64,000 nucleotides of DNA, from positions 1 through 64,000 of the forward strand of contig CBFIAR010000011.1 of NCBI GenBank assembly GCA_965660625.1. Direction: 5' to 3'. This stretch comes from Glaciecola sp965660625. Its GTDB lineage: Bacteria; Pseudomonadota; Gammaproteobacteria; Enterobacterales; Alteromonadaceae. Below are positions 7,705 through 15,953 of the stretch, piece by piece. The notes beneath the pieces were generated by a model. That model made no database searches. It saw only the letters and a list, made by a program, of their open reading frames with translations, and was not told where the DNA came from. The translations under genes and the position numbers were made by a program. Position 1 is the stretch's first letter, and every line of letters begins with the position of its first letter.

Positions 7705-7732
7705 AAAAAAACCGCCTAAGCGGCGGTTTTTA
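7705..7732. terminator. Bidirectional intrinsic terminator
   Basis: AAAAACCGCC / GGCGGTTTTT stem with a TAAGC loop, A-rich on one side and T-rich on the other. Downstream of yicC on the minus strand and inside the right end of the hipBA element, so it may have replaced the original yicC terminator. Confidence 0.75.
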
Positions 7733-7767
7733 TTATAAATTTTAACTAAGTGAAACAGGCTGAAACA

Positions 7768-8631
7768 TCATTCGATATTCTGGATCTGCTCGCGCATCTG
7801 CTCAATCAACACTTTTAACTCAACCGCCGACTGTGTTATCTCAGTATTAATCGACTTCGATCCCAAAGTATTCGCTTCACGATTAAACTCTTGCATCATA
7901 AAGTCCAAACGACGACCAACAGCACCGCCTTTTTTCAAGATCGACATCGTTTCGGTCACATGAGAATTCAAACGATCCAGCTCTTCAGCAACATCCATCT
8001 TCTGTGCTAACAACACCATTTCTTGCTCCACACGCGTAGCGTCTAATTCAATCTGTGCTTCTGTGAATTTGCTGCGAATGCGGTCTTTTTGCCATTCAAT
8101 GACGCTTGGCATATGTTCAGTCACTTTATTCGCTTCGCTTTGAATTGCTTCTAGGCGTGTTTGAATAAGTACCTTCATGTTGTCTCCCTCACTCGCGCGC
8201 GCAGCAACGAAGTCTTTGAATGTGTCGTCGAAGGCTTTCAACATGTCGGCTTGAATCGTATCCATGTCAGCTTCTTGAGCGGCAATAACGCCAGGCCAGC
8301 GTAAAATTTCAATTGGATTAGTTTGTGCAACGTCACCTTGTTTCTGAACCCATGCGGCGGCAGCTAGCACTTGTTTGGCTAAGTCTTCATTGACGTTAAT
8401 GGCGCTTATATTTTCATCATTCATACTAAAGCGCAGCGCGCATTCAACTTTGCCGCGCTGTAAGCCTTTGCGAAAGCGTTCGCGTAAAATAGGTTCGAGG
8501 CTGCGAAATTGCTCAGGTAGTCTGAAGAATGTTTCGAGGTAGCGTTGGTTAACGGAGCGAATTTCCCAAATGGCACTGCCCCATTCGGCTTTAATTTCAC
8601 GGCGCGCGAAGCCCGTCATACTGTAGATCAT
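7768..8631 (-). CDS. yicC: YicC family endoribonuclease/stress protein
   Basis: 287 aa, the full YicC length. N-terminal YicC domain starting MIYSMTGFARRE with SVNQRYLE, followed by the conserved C-terminal DUF1732 region (RVEQEMVLLAQKMDVAEELDRL, GRRLDFMMQEFNREANTLGSK). YicC is reported as an RNA-cleaving protein family acting on small RNAs; the precise role here is unknown. The gene is divergent from rph, as in enterobacteria. The last codons (REQIQNIE) are duplicated at 5564-5588, showing that its 3' end served as an integration target while the protein end was restored by the incoming DNA. Confidence 0.95.
   Translation of the reverse strand: MIYSMTGFARREIKAEWGSAIWEIRSVNQRYLETFFRLPEQFRSLEPILRERFRKGLQRGKVECALRFSMNDENISAINVNEDLAKQVLAAAAWVQKQGDVAQTNPIEILRWPGVIAAQEADMDTIQADMLKAFDDTFKDFVAARASEGDNMKVLIQTRLEAIQSEANKVTEHMPSVIEWQKDRIRSKFTEAQIELDATRVEQEMVLLAQKMDVAEELDRLNSHVTETMSILKKGGAVGRRLDFMMQEFNREANTLGSKSINTEITQSAVELKVLIEQMREQIQNIE
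7769..7793. repeat. Proximal copy of the yicC 3'-end duplication (candidate att site)
   Basis: Lies within the last codons of yicC and matches 5564-5588 at 23 of 25 positions in the same orientation. Confidence 0.7.
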
Positions 8632-8981
8632 AGGTATTCCTTAAGGACACTTTTACTGCTACACGCACTAGTACGCGAGCGATGAGCAAAAGTGATAAAA
8701 ATTAAATGAAATGCCAGACTGGTTGAATAGTGTGTTTCAACCTTTACTAACCAGCAACAAGCTTGCGTATGATAACAGGCTTTCATAAATTGGCCGAATA
8801 TTCATCGAAAGTTCGGGCTCTGCCTTTAGCTTCAATAGAGCAACAATGTTCGTGTACTATTAAAAGTGGAGTTGACTCAAACCTCATTCAGTTTGCCTAT
8901 ATTTGCCATTAGGAAACGACACTTCCGCAACTTTTTTGCGATAAGCTTGTTTTACATCTCCCGATCATTGCTTAACTACGC

Positions 8982-8987
8982 TATAAT
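8982..8987 (+). promoter_or_regulatory. Candidate -10 box of the rph promoter
   Basis: A perfect TATAAT 27 nt before the rph start, followed by AAGGAG at 9003-9008. No convincing -35 hexamer is seen 17 nt upstream. The rest of the 383-nt yicC-rph intergenic region shows no gene. Confidence 0.5.
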
Positions 8988-9014
8988 TCGCGACTGAATT
9001 TTAAGGAGTTAAAC

Positions 9015-9728
9015 ATGCGTCCAAGCGGCAGAACTGCTAGTCAAATCCGTCCCGTCACTATTACCCGTAACTTTACTTGTCATGCAGAAGGGTCTGTATT
9101 GATTGAGTTTGGAAACACCAAAGTGCTTTGTAATGCCACGGTTGTTGAGGGTGTGCCTCGTTTTATGAAAGGCCAAGGTAAAGGTTGGGTTACTGCTGAA
9201 TACAGCATGTTGCCACGTGCAACCCATACACGTTCTGATCGCGAAGCAGCTCGCGGCAAACAAGGTGGTCGTACATTAGAAATTCAACGTCTCATTGCGC
9301 GTTCACTGCGTGCAGCCGTTGATTTGAAGCTACTAGGCGAAAATACCATCACGGTTGATTGTGATGTTATACAAGCTGACGGCGGCACTCGCACGGCATC
9401 AATTACGGGTGCTTGTGTTGCGCTAGTTGACGCACTAACGTGGATGCGCGCTAAAGGTATTTTGAAAGCAAACCCAATGAAGCATATGATTGCTGCCGTT
9501 TCTGTTGGTATTTACAAAGGTAATCCAATTGCCGATCTTGAATACCTTGAAGACTCAGCTGCCGATACCGACATGAATGTGATCATGACTGAAACAGGTA
9601 GACTGATTGAAGTGCAAGGTACCGCTGAAGCTGAACCGTTTAGTATGGAAGAAATGAACGAAATGTTGGGCTTGGCGAAAGACGGCATCATGGAACTATT
9701 TGATGCTCAAAAAAGTGCGTTAGCGTAA
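9015..9728 (+). CDS. rph: Ribonuclease PH
   Basis: 237 aa, full length for RNase PH, a phosphorolytic 3'-5' exoribonuclease that trims tRNA 3' ends and acts as a hexamer in the cytoplasm. Diagnostic blocks: MRPSGRTASQIRPV at the N-terminus, GKGWVTAEYSMLPRATHTR, GRTLEIQRLIARSLRA, DCDVIQADGGTRTASITGA and the C-terminal VIMTETGRLIEVQGTAE. AAGGAG lies 6 nt before the ATG. Followed 128 nt later by pyrE, as in E. coli where the two are cotranscribed. Confidence 0.97.
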   Translation: MRPSGRTASQIRPVTITRNFTCHAEGSVLIEFGNTKVLCNATVVEGVPRFMKGQGKGWVTAEYSMLPRATHTRSDREAARGKQGGRTLEIQRLIARSLRAAVDLKLLGENTITVDCDVIQADGGTRTASITGACVALVDALTWMRAKGILKANPMKHMIAAVSVGIYKGNPIADLEYLEDSAADTDMNVIMTETGRLIEVQGTAEAEPFSMEEMNEMLGLAKDGIMELFDAQKSALA

Positions 9729-9765
9729 GCTTTTTTTACGCAGACAAAAGCAAGCGAATAAAAAT

Positions 9766-9787
9766 AAAGGTCTCATTTGAGGCCTTT
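9766..9787 (+). terminator. rph-pyrE intergenic hairpin, possible attenuator
   Basis: AAAGGTCTC / GAGGCCTTT (9 bp with one G-T pair) and a 4-nt loop, located between rph and pyrE where E. coli has the UTP-sensing pyrE attenuator. The T tract after it is weak (CACTTATTTAT), so it may only be a pause or processing hairpin. Confidence 0.4.
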
Positions 9788-9856
9788 CACTTATTTATAA
9801 TTTGAAATAATACTACTTTAACGTAACGTTACCGGATTAAAGATAAAGGCCGAAAA

Positions 9857-10513
9857 ATGCAGACAACTCAACTTCAAGATTACAAAAAAGAATTTATTCA
9901 ATTTGCGATTGAGCGCAATGTGCTGCGCTTTGGTGAATTTACATTAAAGTCAGGGCGCGTGAGCCCTTATTTCTTTAATGCTGGCCTGTTTAATACCGGA
10001 GGCGACTTAGCTAAGTTGGGTCGTTATTACGCCGCTGCGCTACAAGCTGCTAAGGTTGATTTTGATGTATTGTTTGGCCCTGCATACAAAGGCATTCCTA
10101 TTGCGACCACAACGGCGGTTGCTTTGGCGAACGATTACGATCTAGACGTGCCATATTGCTTTAACCGTAAAGAAGCCAAAAATCACGGTGAAGGTGGCAA
10201 TTTAGTGGGTAGTCAGCTAGCAGGCAAGATCATGCTGGTGGACGATGTTATTACCGCAGGGACCGCCATTCGTGAATCGATGGAGTTAATAAAGCAACAC
10301 GATGCGAGTTTGGCGGGTGTGTTAATTGCTCTTGATCGCCAAGAGCGCGGACAAGGTAAATTGTCAGCCATTCAAGAAGTGGAACGTGATTTTGCTACAC
10401 GGGTTATTGCTATAGTGACATTAGCCGATGTAGTGGCTTATTTGAGTGCGCAAGAAAGCAATGCTGAGGCTGTTGCTAGTATTAATAAATACCGTGAGAA
10501 TTACGGTATTTAG
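9857..10513 (+). CDS. pyrE: Orotate phosphoribosyltransferase
   Basis: 218 aa. Converts orotate and PRPP to OMP in pyrimidine synthesis. Visible blocks: FGEFTLKSGRVSPYFFNAG, FGPAYKGIPIATTTAVAL, YCFNRKEAKNHGEGG (the flexible catalytic loop) and the PRPP-binding IMLVDDVITAGTAI. Length fits bacterial PyrE (about 213 aa). Downstream of rph; a short hairpin in the gap may tune expression. Confidence 0.97.
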   Translation: MQTTQLQDYKKEFIQFAIERNVLRFGEFTLKSGRVSPYFFNAGLFNTGGDLAKLGRYYAAALQAAKVDFDVLFGPAYKGIPIATTTAVALANDYDLDVPYCFNRKEAKNHGEGGNLVGSQLAGKIMLVDDVITAGTAIRESMELIKQHDASLAGVLIALDRQERGQGKLSAIQEVERDFATRVIAIVTLADVVAYLSAQESNAEAVASINKYRENYGI

Positions 10514-10544
10514 CGTTTTCTCGCTAAACCGTTGAATAGCTGCG

Positions 10545-10796
10545 ATGACTGATATATTTGAACAAGCGGATTACCAACTAGATGCTATCGGCCTTCGGTG
10601 CCCAGAGCCAGTGATGATGATCCGCCTACAAATCCGAAAGATGCAGGATGGTGAAACCCTTGCTATTTTCGCCGATGACCATTCTACAACCAGAGACGTG
10701 CCGAGCTTTTGTCGTTTTATGCAGCATACTTTAATAGCAAGCGATGTTGATAAAGCACCTTATCGATATCTAGTGAAAAAAGGCTTATCTAAGTGA
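10545..10796 (+). CDS. tusA: Sulfurtransferase TusA
   Basis: 83 aa, with the catalytic CPEP motif (LDAIGLRCPEPVMMIRLQIRKM) in which the Cys carries persulfide sulfur toward TusBCD/E for tRNA 2-thiouridine modification. Typical TusA/SirA size. Close behind pyrE (31-nt gap), so probably cotranscribed. Its stop codon lies inside the loop of the downstream terminator hairpin. Confidence 0.93.
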   Translation: MTDIFEQADYQLDAIGLRCPEPVMMIRLQIRKMQDGETLAIFADDHSTTRDVPSFCRFMQHTLIASDVDKAPYRYLVKKGLSK

Positions 10797-10805
10797 GCCT
10801 TTTTT
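10776..10805 (+). terminator. Intrinsic terminator overlapping the tusA 3' end
   Basis: AAAAAAGGCT / AGCCTTTTTT stem; the 5' arm is within the last tusA codons and the TGA lies in the loop. Ends the rph-pyrE-tusA unit. Confidence 0.75.
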
Positions 10806-10834
10806 CGTAAGTAAACGTGCTGTTGCTTGCTCAA

Positions 10835-11986
10835 CTAATACGGTGACAAGCTTGATAACGTTATATTTTGCTGCATCACAACCGTCCCATTCACATCTTT
10901 TAAGCCGAAGTGAATGCTCGGGTCCTTCTGAGCCCAGTCCACGCTAAAAAAGCCATAGTTAACCTCATCAGTATAGTTTGAAACACGATGTTTGTTAGGG
11001 CTTACTTGCTTCCATTCCTCAGTTAAACCTGAGCTTGTGACGTCCCAAAGTGGATAATCCATATTGGTATCGTACTTGGATATTTCGCCCCAGTGAGTGT
11101 CGCCACTGATAATGAATACGCCATTAACCTTGTGTTTTTTGATCAAATCGAAGAGGCGCTGACGGTCATCGAAGTTGGCCCATGACTCCCAGCCAGTAAA
11201 ATCTGCGACGAGTTGCAGGCTTGAAGCAATAATCTTAATTTTTTCTGGTTGTTGTAACTCATTTTCTAACCATTGCCACTGCTGCTTGCTAAGCATCGAG
11301 CCTTTTGAATGCTTATAAGGCCCCATATCTTTTAACTTACGCTCAGCGTAATAAGCAACTTGCCCAACTGATTCGAGATCGTCTCGCATGTATCTTAAGT
11401 CGGGTAAAATAACTCGAACTGCGTTTACTTTTTCAATCTCATTATTTTGAGCGTTGCCATCTTGCCCCGGGATAACATAACTGCCGTAAATACCATCTTC
11501 CCTTGATCTTCTTCGACTGTCTTTTGGAACCTTCCAAAAATCGAGCATGATTTCTTTTGATTCAGTTTTGAATGGATATTGCTTCCCTGCATCGTTTTCG
11601 CCAAAGTCATGATCATCCCAAATGGCGTAAACCGGTACCTTACTAATCAAGGCTTTGACATCCGGATTATTCCCTAGTTTCTGATATTTTGCAGCAAGGC
11701 TTTGCATATCTTCCGTGTCACCATAAATATTGTCGCCTAAAAATATAAAGCTGTCGGCTGGCTCTCGCAAAATCGCATCAAAAATCGGCATCGCTTTATC
11801 TTGATGTGAGCATGAACCGAATAGGATATGTGTAAGCTTTGATACAGGCGCTGAGCTTGCTTGCACGGGTTTCGAATCCACTTCGTTTGCACTAACCACC
11901 GAGCCAATAAAAGCGCTGATAAATAAGAATATAAACCCACCTGATACCAATAAAGTTTTTACTGTGTATTGACGAACACTATTCAT
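10835..11986 (-). CDS. PhoD-like alkaline phosphatase/phosphodiesterase, exported
   Basis: 383 aa with an N-terminal hydrophobic signal segment (TLLVSGGFIFLFISAFIGS). Metallophosphoesterase motifs of the PhoD superfamily: FGSCSH, FLGDNIYGD, IWDDHDFGENDAG and ISGDTHWGEI. Predicted to hydrolyse phosphate mono- or diesters outside the cytoplasm. The start at 11986 has CCGGAG upstream, and the gene overlaps the preceding phosphodiesterase gene by 8 nt, so the two are coupled. The upstream TonB receptor suggests a phosphate-ester scavenging unit; that role is inference. Confidence 0.88.
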   Translation of the reverse strand: MNSVRQYTVKTLLVSGGFIFLFISAFIGSVVSANEVDSKPVQASSAPVSKLTHILFGSCSHQDKAMPIFDAILREPADSFIFLGDNIYGDTEDMQSLAAKYQKLGNNPDVKALISKVPVYAIWDDHDFGENDAGKQYPFKTESKEIMLDFWKVPKDSRRRSREDGIYGSYVIPGQDGNAQNNEIEKVNAVRVILPDLRYMRDDLESVGQVAYYAERKLKDMGPYKHSKGSMLSKQQWQWLENELQQPEKIKIIASSLQLVADFTGWESWANFDDRQRLFDLIKKHKVNGVFIISGDTHWGEISKYDTNMDYPLWDVTSSGLTEEWKQVSPNKHRVSNYTDEVNYGFFSVDWAQKDPSIHFGLKDVNGTVVMQQNITLSSLSPY

Positions 11987-13190
11987 AAATAACTCCGGTT
12001 AAATGAGCTGCAGCCTCAGTATCGTATTGGCTAGCTTCAATGCCGAGCAAAGCCAGTGCCGTTGCAGCAAATTGTGATTGTGTTAATTCGCCCTGTGTTT
12101 TTAATAGCCCTTGGCTTTTAATATTTGGCCCTATTGCAGCAAACCAAACATGTTCTGAGCCAATAATACCCTCTTTAAAATCAGTTAAGCCCTTCATATA
12201 TTTCTGTACTGCTTGCTTTGATGCATGGTGTTGCCAGTCATTTGCATTACTGCCGCGCCCATGGTCAGTGATGATAATCATGTTGGTGTTATCTTTATAT
12301 TCTGGCATGCTTTGCAAGGTGGTCCAGAGATCACGCAGATAATCATCGGTTTGTTTTGCGCTATCTAAGTAAGCATCATATTTACCATCGTGTGCAAAAT
12401 CGTCAGTTTCACCAAAATTAATCACCAGTACTTTTGGTTTCGCGGTTTGCAAGTATGTTTTGGCGAAGCCATAAGTAAAGGCGTCGTGTCTGACTGCTTC
12501 CCAGGGGCTAGGTATTTGTGCCTGCAACTGATTCATTTGCTCTACTTGCGCACTGATTTTTTCGTTTTGGTCGCTTTCGGACGGGTGCATGTGTGGATAA
12601 GACATTTGCTCAAATCCCGCGTTAATGAATAAGCCGCTGCGCTCCCTGTTAAAAATAAACGGAAAAACGTCCCAACCGGAGAAGATACCAATTTGATTGT
12701 TGATCGTAGGCTGCTTATTCAACCATTCAAGAAAGGTAATATTTGGGTTTTGGATTTTTGCATTGGAGTTAATATTATCATCAGCCTGGCCGGTAAATAT
12801 TTCGTTATAGCCGGGATAGGAGAATCGTTGTTGGTTAGTTAATGACATCATAGAGCCGTTACCGCGATCGCCAATCAAGGTGCCTTCTTTGCCAATCACA
12901 TAGTTTAAAAAAGGCATCAATCGTTTTTTACGCTCTTCTATATCCGGATGCCAAAAGCGTGTTTTCAGTGCCTCAATATTTCCGACAAACTCTGTATGAT
13001 TTAATAATTTTTCATCAGCACCACTAAAAGCTTCCTGCCAACGCAATCCATCAATAGTGACAATGACTAACTTTGGTGTATCGCTATTATTTAATGTCTC
13101 TGCGTTAACTAGAAAAAGTATGCTACTAAACAACAACACTAAGATAGAAGCGGCGATATTTTTAATAAAATCTGACATTGAATTTAGCAT
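11979..13190 (-). CDS. Alkaline phosphatase superfamily phosphodiesterase, exported
   Basis: About 403 aa. After a signal segment (IKNIAASILVLLFSSILFL) come the phosphopyrophosphatase/sulfatase-superfamily metal motifs: VIVTIDGLRWQEAF, FSYPGYNEIFTG (nucleophile region), FGETDDFAHDGKYDAY and IIITDHGRGS. I chose ATG at 13190 (AGGAAT upstream) rather than the longer frame from 13259, because the extra 23 codons would be translated from the terminator hairpin of the upstream TonB-receptor gene. Substrate not predictable; acts together with the overlapping PhoD-like enzyme. Confidence 0.85.
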   Translation of the reverse strand: MLNSMSDFIKNIAASILVLLFSSILFLVNAETLNNSDTPKLVIVTIDGLRWQEAFSGADEKLLNHTEFVGNIEALKTRFWHPDIEERKKRLMPFLNYVIGKEGTLIGDRGNGSMMSLTNQQRFSYPGYNEIFTGQADDNINSNAKIQNPNITFLEWLNKQPTINNQIGIFSGWDVFPFIFNRERSGLFINAGFEQMSYPHMHPSESDQNEKISAQVEQMNQLQAQIPSPWEAVRHDAFTYGFAKTYLQTAKPKVLVINFGETDDFAHDGKYDAYLDSAKQTDDYLRDLWTTLQSMPEYKDNTNMIIITDHGRGSNANDWQHHASKQAVQKYMKGLTDFKEGIIGSEHVWFAAIGPNIKSQGLLKTQGELTQSQFAATALALLGIEASQYDTEAAAHLTGVIYE

Positions 13191-13212
13191 TATTGCTATT
13201 CCTAATATGAAT

Positions 13213-13240
13213 AAAAAACCCTGACCAAGGCGGCCAGGGT
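13213..13240 (-). terminator. Terminator between TonB receptor and phosphoesterase genes
   Basis: On the minus strand ACCCTGGCC / GGTCAGGGT followed by TTTTTT. It sits between the receptor stop (13292) and the phosphodiesterase start (13190), so transcription into the enzymes would be partial read-through. Confidence 0.8.
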
Positions 13241-13291
13241 ATATAAAGTGCCTCTGCAAAGAGACAGGGAAACAACTTTTTACGCGTTAAA

Positions 13292-15643
13292 TTAAAAGCT
13301 AAACTGCAAATTTACTGCAGCTGTTCTAGGGGCACCAATCCATGCCGATTGTCCGGCAATACCGCCTAAATAGCTCTCATCAGTGAGGTTGTTTAAGGTG
13401 AATCTAAGCTGCATATTCTGAATGCCTCCAACCGCTAAGTCGACGTTCACACCAGCATATAAATCGGTCACAGTATAAGCATCTGCAATAATCGAGTTTG
13501 CAGCATCGATAAAGCGGTCACCAACGTGTTTAACCGATAAACCTGCACTGTAATTCCCCTTGTTATAGTCTAAAGAGCCAACCCACATGTCTTCTACCGA
13601 ACCGAATACCGTATTTCCGGCTTGTATATTCAAACCCAGCTCATCAGGGACATCTTTGTAGGTCGATTCATTGCTGGTAAAGGAGCCATAAAAGCTAATG
13701 TATTCGGATAGTTGAATACTCACTGATGCTTCGACGCCTTGTGACTCTATGCCACCAACATTAATATAAGAGCCATTGGTGCCAATATTGAAGTCGATGC
13801 CTTGTTCGGGTGAATCAGGTGGTAAAAACGTCACGCGGTTTTCGAAATCGATTTTGTAAAAAGTGACACTTGCGTCAATAACATTTGAGTTATAGCGAAA
13901 GCCAATATCGAAGTTATCCGCAGTTTCTGGTTGAATTTCGGTCAGCGTTGATGCGTCTCTTTCTAAAACTGTATCTTTAATTGCGGCAAAGTTTTCAGCA
14001 TAACCGGCGAATAATTCCAAACCGTCAAATGGCATATTTGCGACAAATCCAGCTGAAATGAGTACGTCAGAATCAGAATTAACATTAGCAACGTCTTTGC
14101 TGTTGTCGAAGTTGTCATTCTTACTTAGGTCCACGAGGAATTTTTTTGCGCCAATACGTGCTTTAATCCAGTCAAAATCGGTTTCGTTTTCGACATAAAG
14201 CATTGTTGTGTCAACTGCAAAACTGTTGTCGTATTGAATCCAATAAGGGGTGTGGTCGAATTCGTAACTCGATGCAGAATCGATGATTTTGTGCCAATCA
14301 CGATATTCATCTCGGCTATAGTCTTCATACCAAATACCAGCACGCGTGACGTTTTCTAGGGATTCAGTTTGAATGGTATAAGCAAGGTCAGCGTTTATGC
14401 CAAAGCGCTGTTTAGCATAGTGAGTATGGCGGTATGAACCTACCGGAATTGCTTCTGGACCAAAACAGTCAGCATCAAATGCCGCGCCGGCTCCGCCGTA
14501 CGGGAAGGTGATTGAGCTAACGCAGCCATCGCTTGGACTGAGCGCAAAACCATCACGATTAACGAAGGTGATGATCCCTCTTGAACTTCCGCCCATTGCG
14601 GTGGTTTGTGAAGACAATTCAGTTTCTGCTCTACCGGTGTCATCTGTTAAGTCGTTTAAGTAAGGAGGCACCCAATCACCGCGACCTTCATTGTCATGGT
14701 AGTAAACGTTGCTTGAAAAGCTAAGATTTTCGTTAGTGTAATCTAAGGCTAAGTAGGTGAAGAAGTTTTCGCGCAGGGTGGACCATCCTTTTCTATATAG
14801 TTGGTCAATGTAGGGAACACCGGTCCATTCCGAGGTAAGTCGATCCGAATCAGGATTAGTTTCAAACTGGCTTTTGCTGACACGCTGATAATTATCTTCG
14901 TGTGAGTCATCGTAGGAAGCGTATGCCGTTAAGCCCCAGTTTTCATTTAAGTCAGAGATGAGCTTCGCGGCTAAATGGTCTTTTTTATTCTCAGCTGACT
15001 GATTGACCCAATCTGTATTAGCGCTACTCGATACACTAATCCAAGCAAAAGTGTCTCTGGCGATTTCGCCGGTGTTGTAACGCAAAAAATATTTTTGCGC
15101 GTCAAAGTCACCAAATGACAAACTGCTTAAGAAGCCTTCTTCTTGGGTGGGATCAATCGTGGTGAAATTCAGTGTGCCGCCCAATGCTTCATTGGAACGC
15201 GATGCTATATCTGCCGTACCCTGCGATACTTCAACAAGGTATAGGTTTTCGGTATCAATGTAACGATTCGCTTTCGCGCCGCCGCCATAGTTAGAGTTAC
15301 CGTTTGCAATGCCATCAACGGTAATACCTATTTGCTGTTCATCCAAACTAACTTGAAAACCACGGATAGAGATGGTGGTGGACCAATCGTCTGAACCAAA
15401 GGTATCGCCTTCGTTGATCAAAACACCGGGTAAGTTATCGATAGAAGCCAGCACGCTAGTGAGGTTGCTTTGCTGCTTCAGCATAGAGTCGGTCGTTTCA
15501 TTATTTGCATAAGAAACACTTTTGCCAATGACCTGAATTTTTTCAACAGCAGAATCTTCTAGCTCAACGCTTTCTTCTGCTTTGACTTGCGTATTGAGTG
15601 CGGCTAGACAAGCCAGGGTGATGTAACTGAGTTTGGTGTTCAT
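13292..15643 (-). CDS. TonB-dependent outer-membrane receptor
   Basis: 783 aa. Signal peptide (MNTKLSYITLACLAALNTQVKA), a plug domain with a TonB box-like IQVIGKS and the blocks DNLPGVLINEG, TISIRGFQV and ALGGTLNF, and a C-terminal beta-barrel ending in Phe (AAVNLQFSF). Length fits this family. The ligand is unknown; the two downstream exported phosphoesterases suggest phosphorylated or phosphate-linked compounds, by context only. Its own terminator at 13213-13240 separates it partly from those genes. Confidence 0.93.
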   Translation of the reverse strand: MNTKLSYITLACLAALNTQVKAEESVELEDSAVEKIQVIGKSVSYANNETTDSMLKQQSNLTSVLASIDNLPGVLINEGDTFGSDDWSTTISIRGFQVSLDEQQIGITVDGIANGNSNYGGGAKANRYIDTENLYLVEVSQGTADIASRSNEALGGTLNFTTIDPTQEEGFLSSLSFGDFDAQKYFLRYNTGEIARDTFAWISVSSSANTDWVNQSAENKKDHLAAKLISDLNENWGLTAYASYDDSHEDNYQRVSKSQFETNPDSDRLTSEWTGVPYIDQLYRKGWSTLRENFFTYLALDYTNENLSFSSNVYYHDNEGRGDWVPPYLNDLTDDTGRAETELSSQTTAMGGSSRGIITFVNRDGFALSPSDGCVSSITFPYGGAGAAFDADCFGPEAIPVGSYRHTHYAKQRFGINADLAYTIQTESLENVTRAGIWYEDYSRDEYRDWHKIIDSASSYEFDHTPYWIQYDNSFAVDTTMLYVENETDFDWIKARIGAKKFLVDLSKNDNFDNSKDVANVNSDSDVLISAGFVANMPFDGLELFAGYAENFAAIKDTVLERDASTLTEIQPETADNFDIGFRYNSNVIDASVTFYKIDFENRVTFLPPDSPEQGIDFNIGTNGSYINVGGIESQGVEASVSIQLSEYISFYGSFTSNESTYKDVPDELGLNIQAGNTVFGSVEDMWVGSLDYNKGNYSAGLSVKHVGDRFIDAANSIIADAYTVTDLYAGVNVDLAVGGIQNMQLRFTLNNLTDESYLGGIAGQSAWIGAPRTAAVNLQFSF

Positions 15644-15953
15644 AAAGTGTCCCTATTAGAATTTTTGTGTTCAATTGCTTGTGCGGAAACACTTTAGGGA
15701 GTTTTAATGGCAGTTATCTTGCAAAATAATGAATAAATGCAGACAGTTACGTGACGGAGGTATTGCAATAATATGACTAAAAAAAGACAGCCCCCGTGAA
15801 CAGTGCACTGAAGCCGAATGCAAAGTGCCTGAATTAACGGTGCCTGAATCAAAAGTGCCGATGCTAAAAAGTTGACTTATAAATTGAGCTCAACAATTAA
15901 GCACTGACACAATGTGCTTTATTTTTTCGTGTTTTGGTTATGACTAGATTGTG
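15644..15953. other. Intergenic region with a small imperfect repeat
   Basis: 310 nt between the receptor and methyltransferase genes, no open frame. Contains AGTGCCTGAAT at 15823-15833, GGTGCCTGAAT at 15839-15849 and AGTGCCGAT from 15854: three units of about 15-16 bp. No function recognised. Confidence 0.4.

Noticed and set aside
13191..13259. Longer N-terminus for the phosphodiesterase
   Set aside because: The extra codons are translated from the upstream terminator hairpin and precede the signal peptide.
15690..15770. Possible Pho box upstream of the TonB receptor (ACTGTCTGCA ... AACTGCCATT)
   Set aside because: Too far from the CTGTCATA-N4-CTGTCATA direct-repeat form to claim PhoB control.
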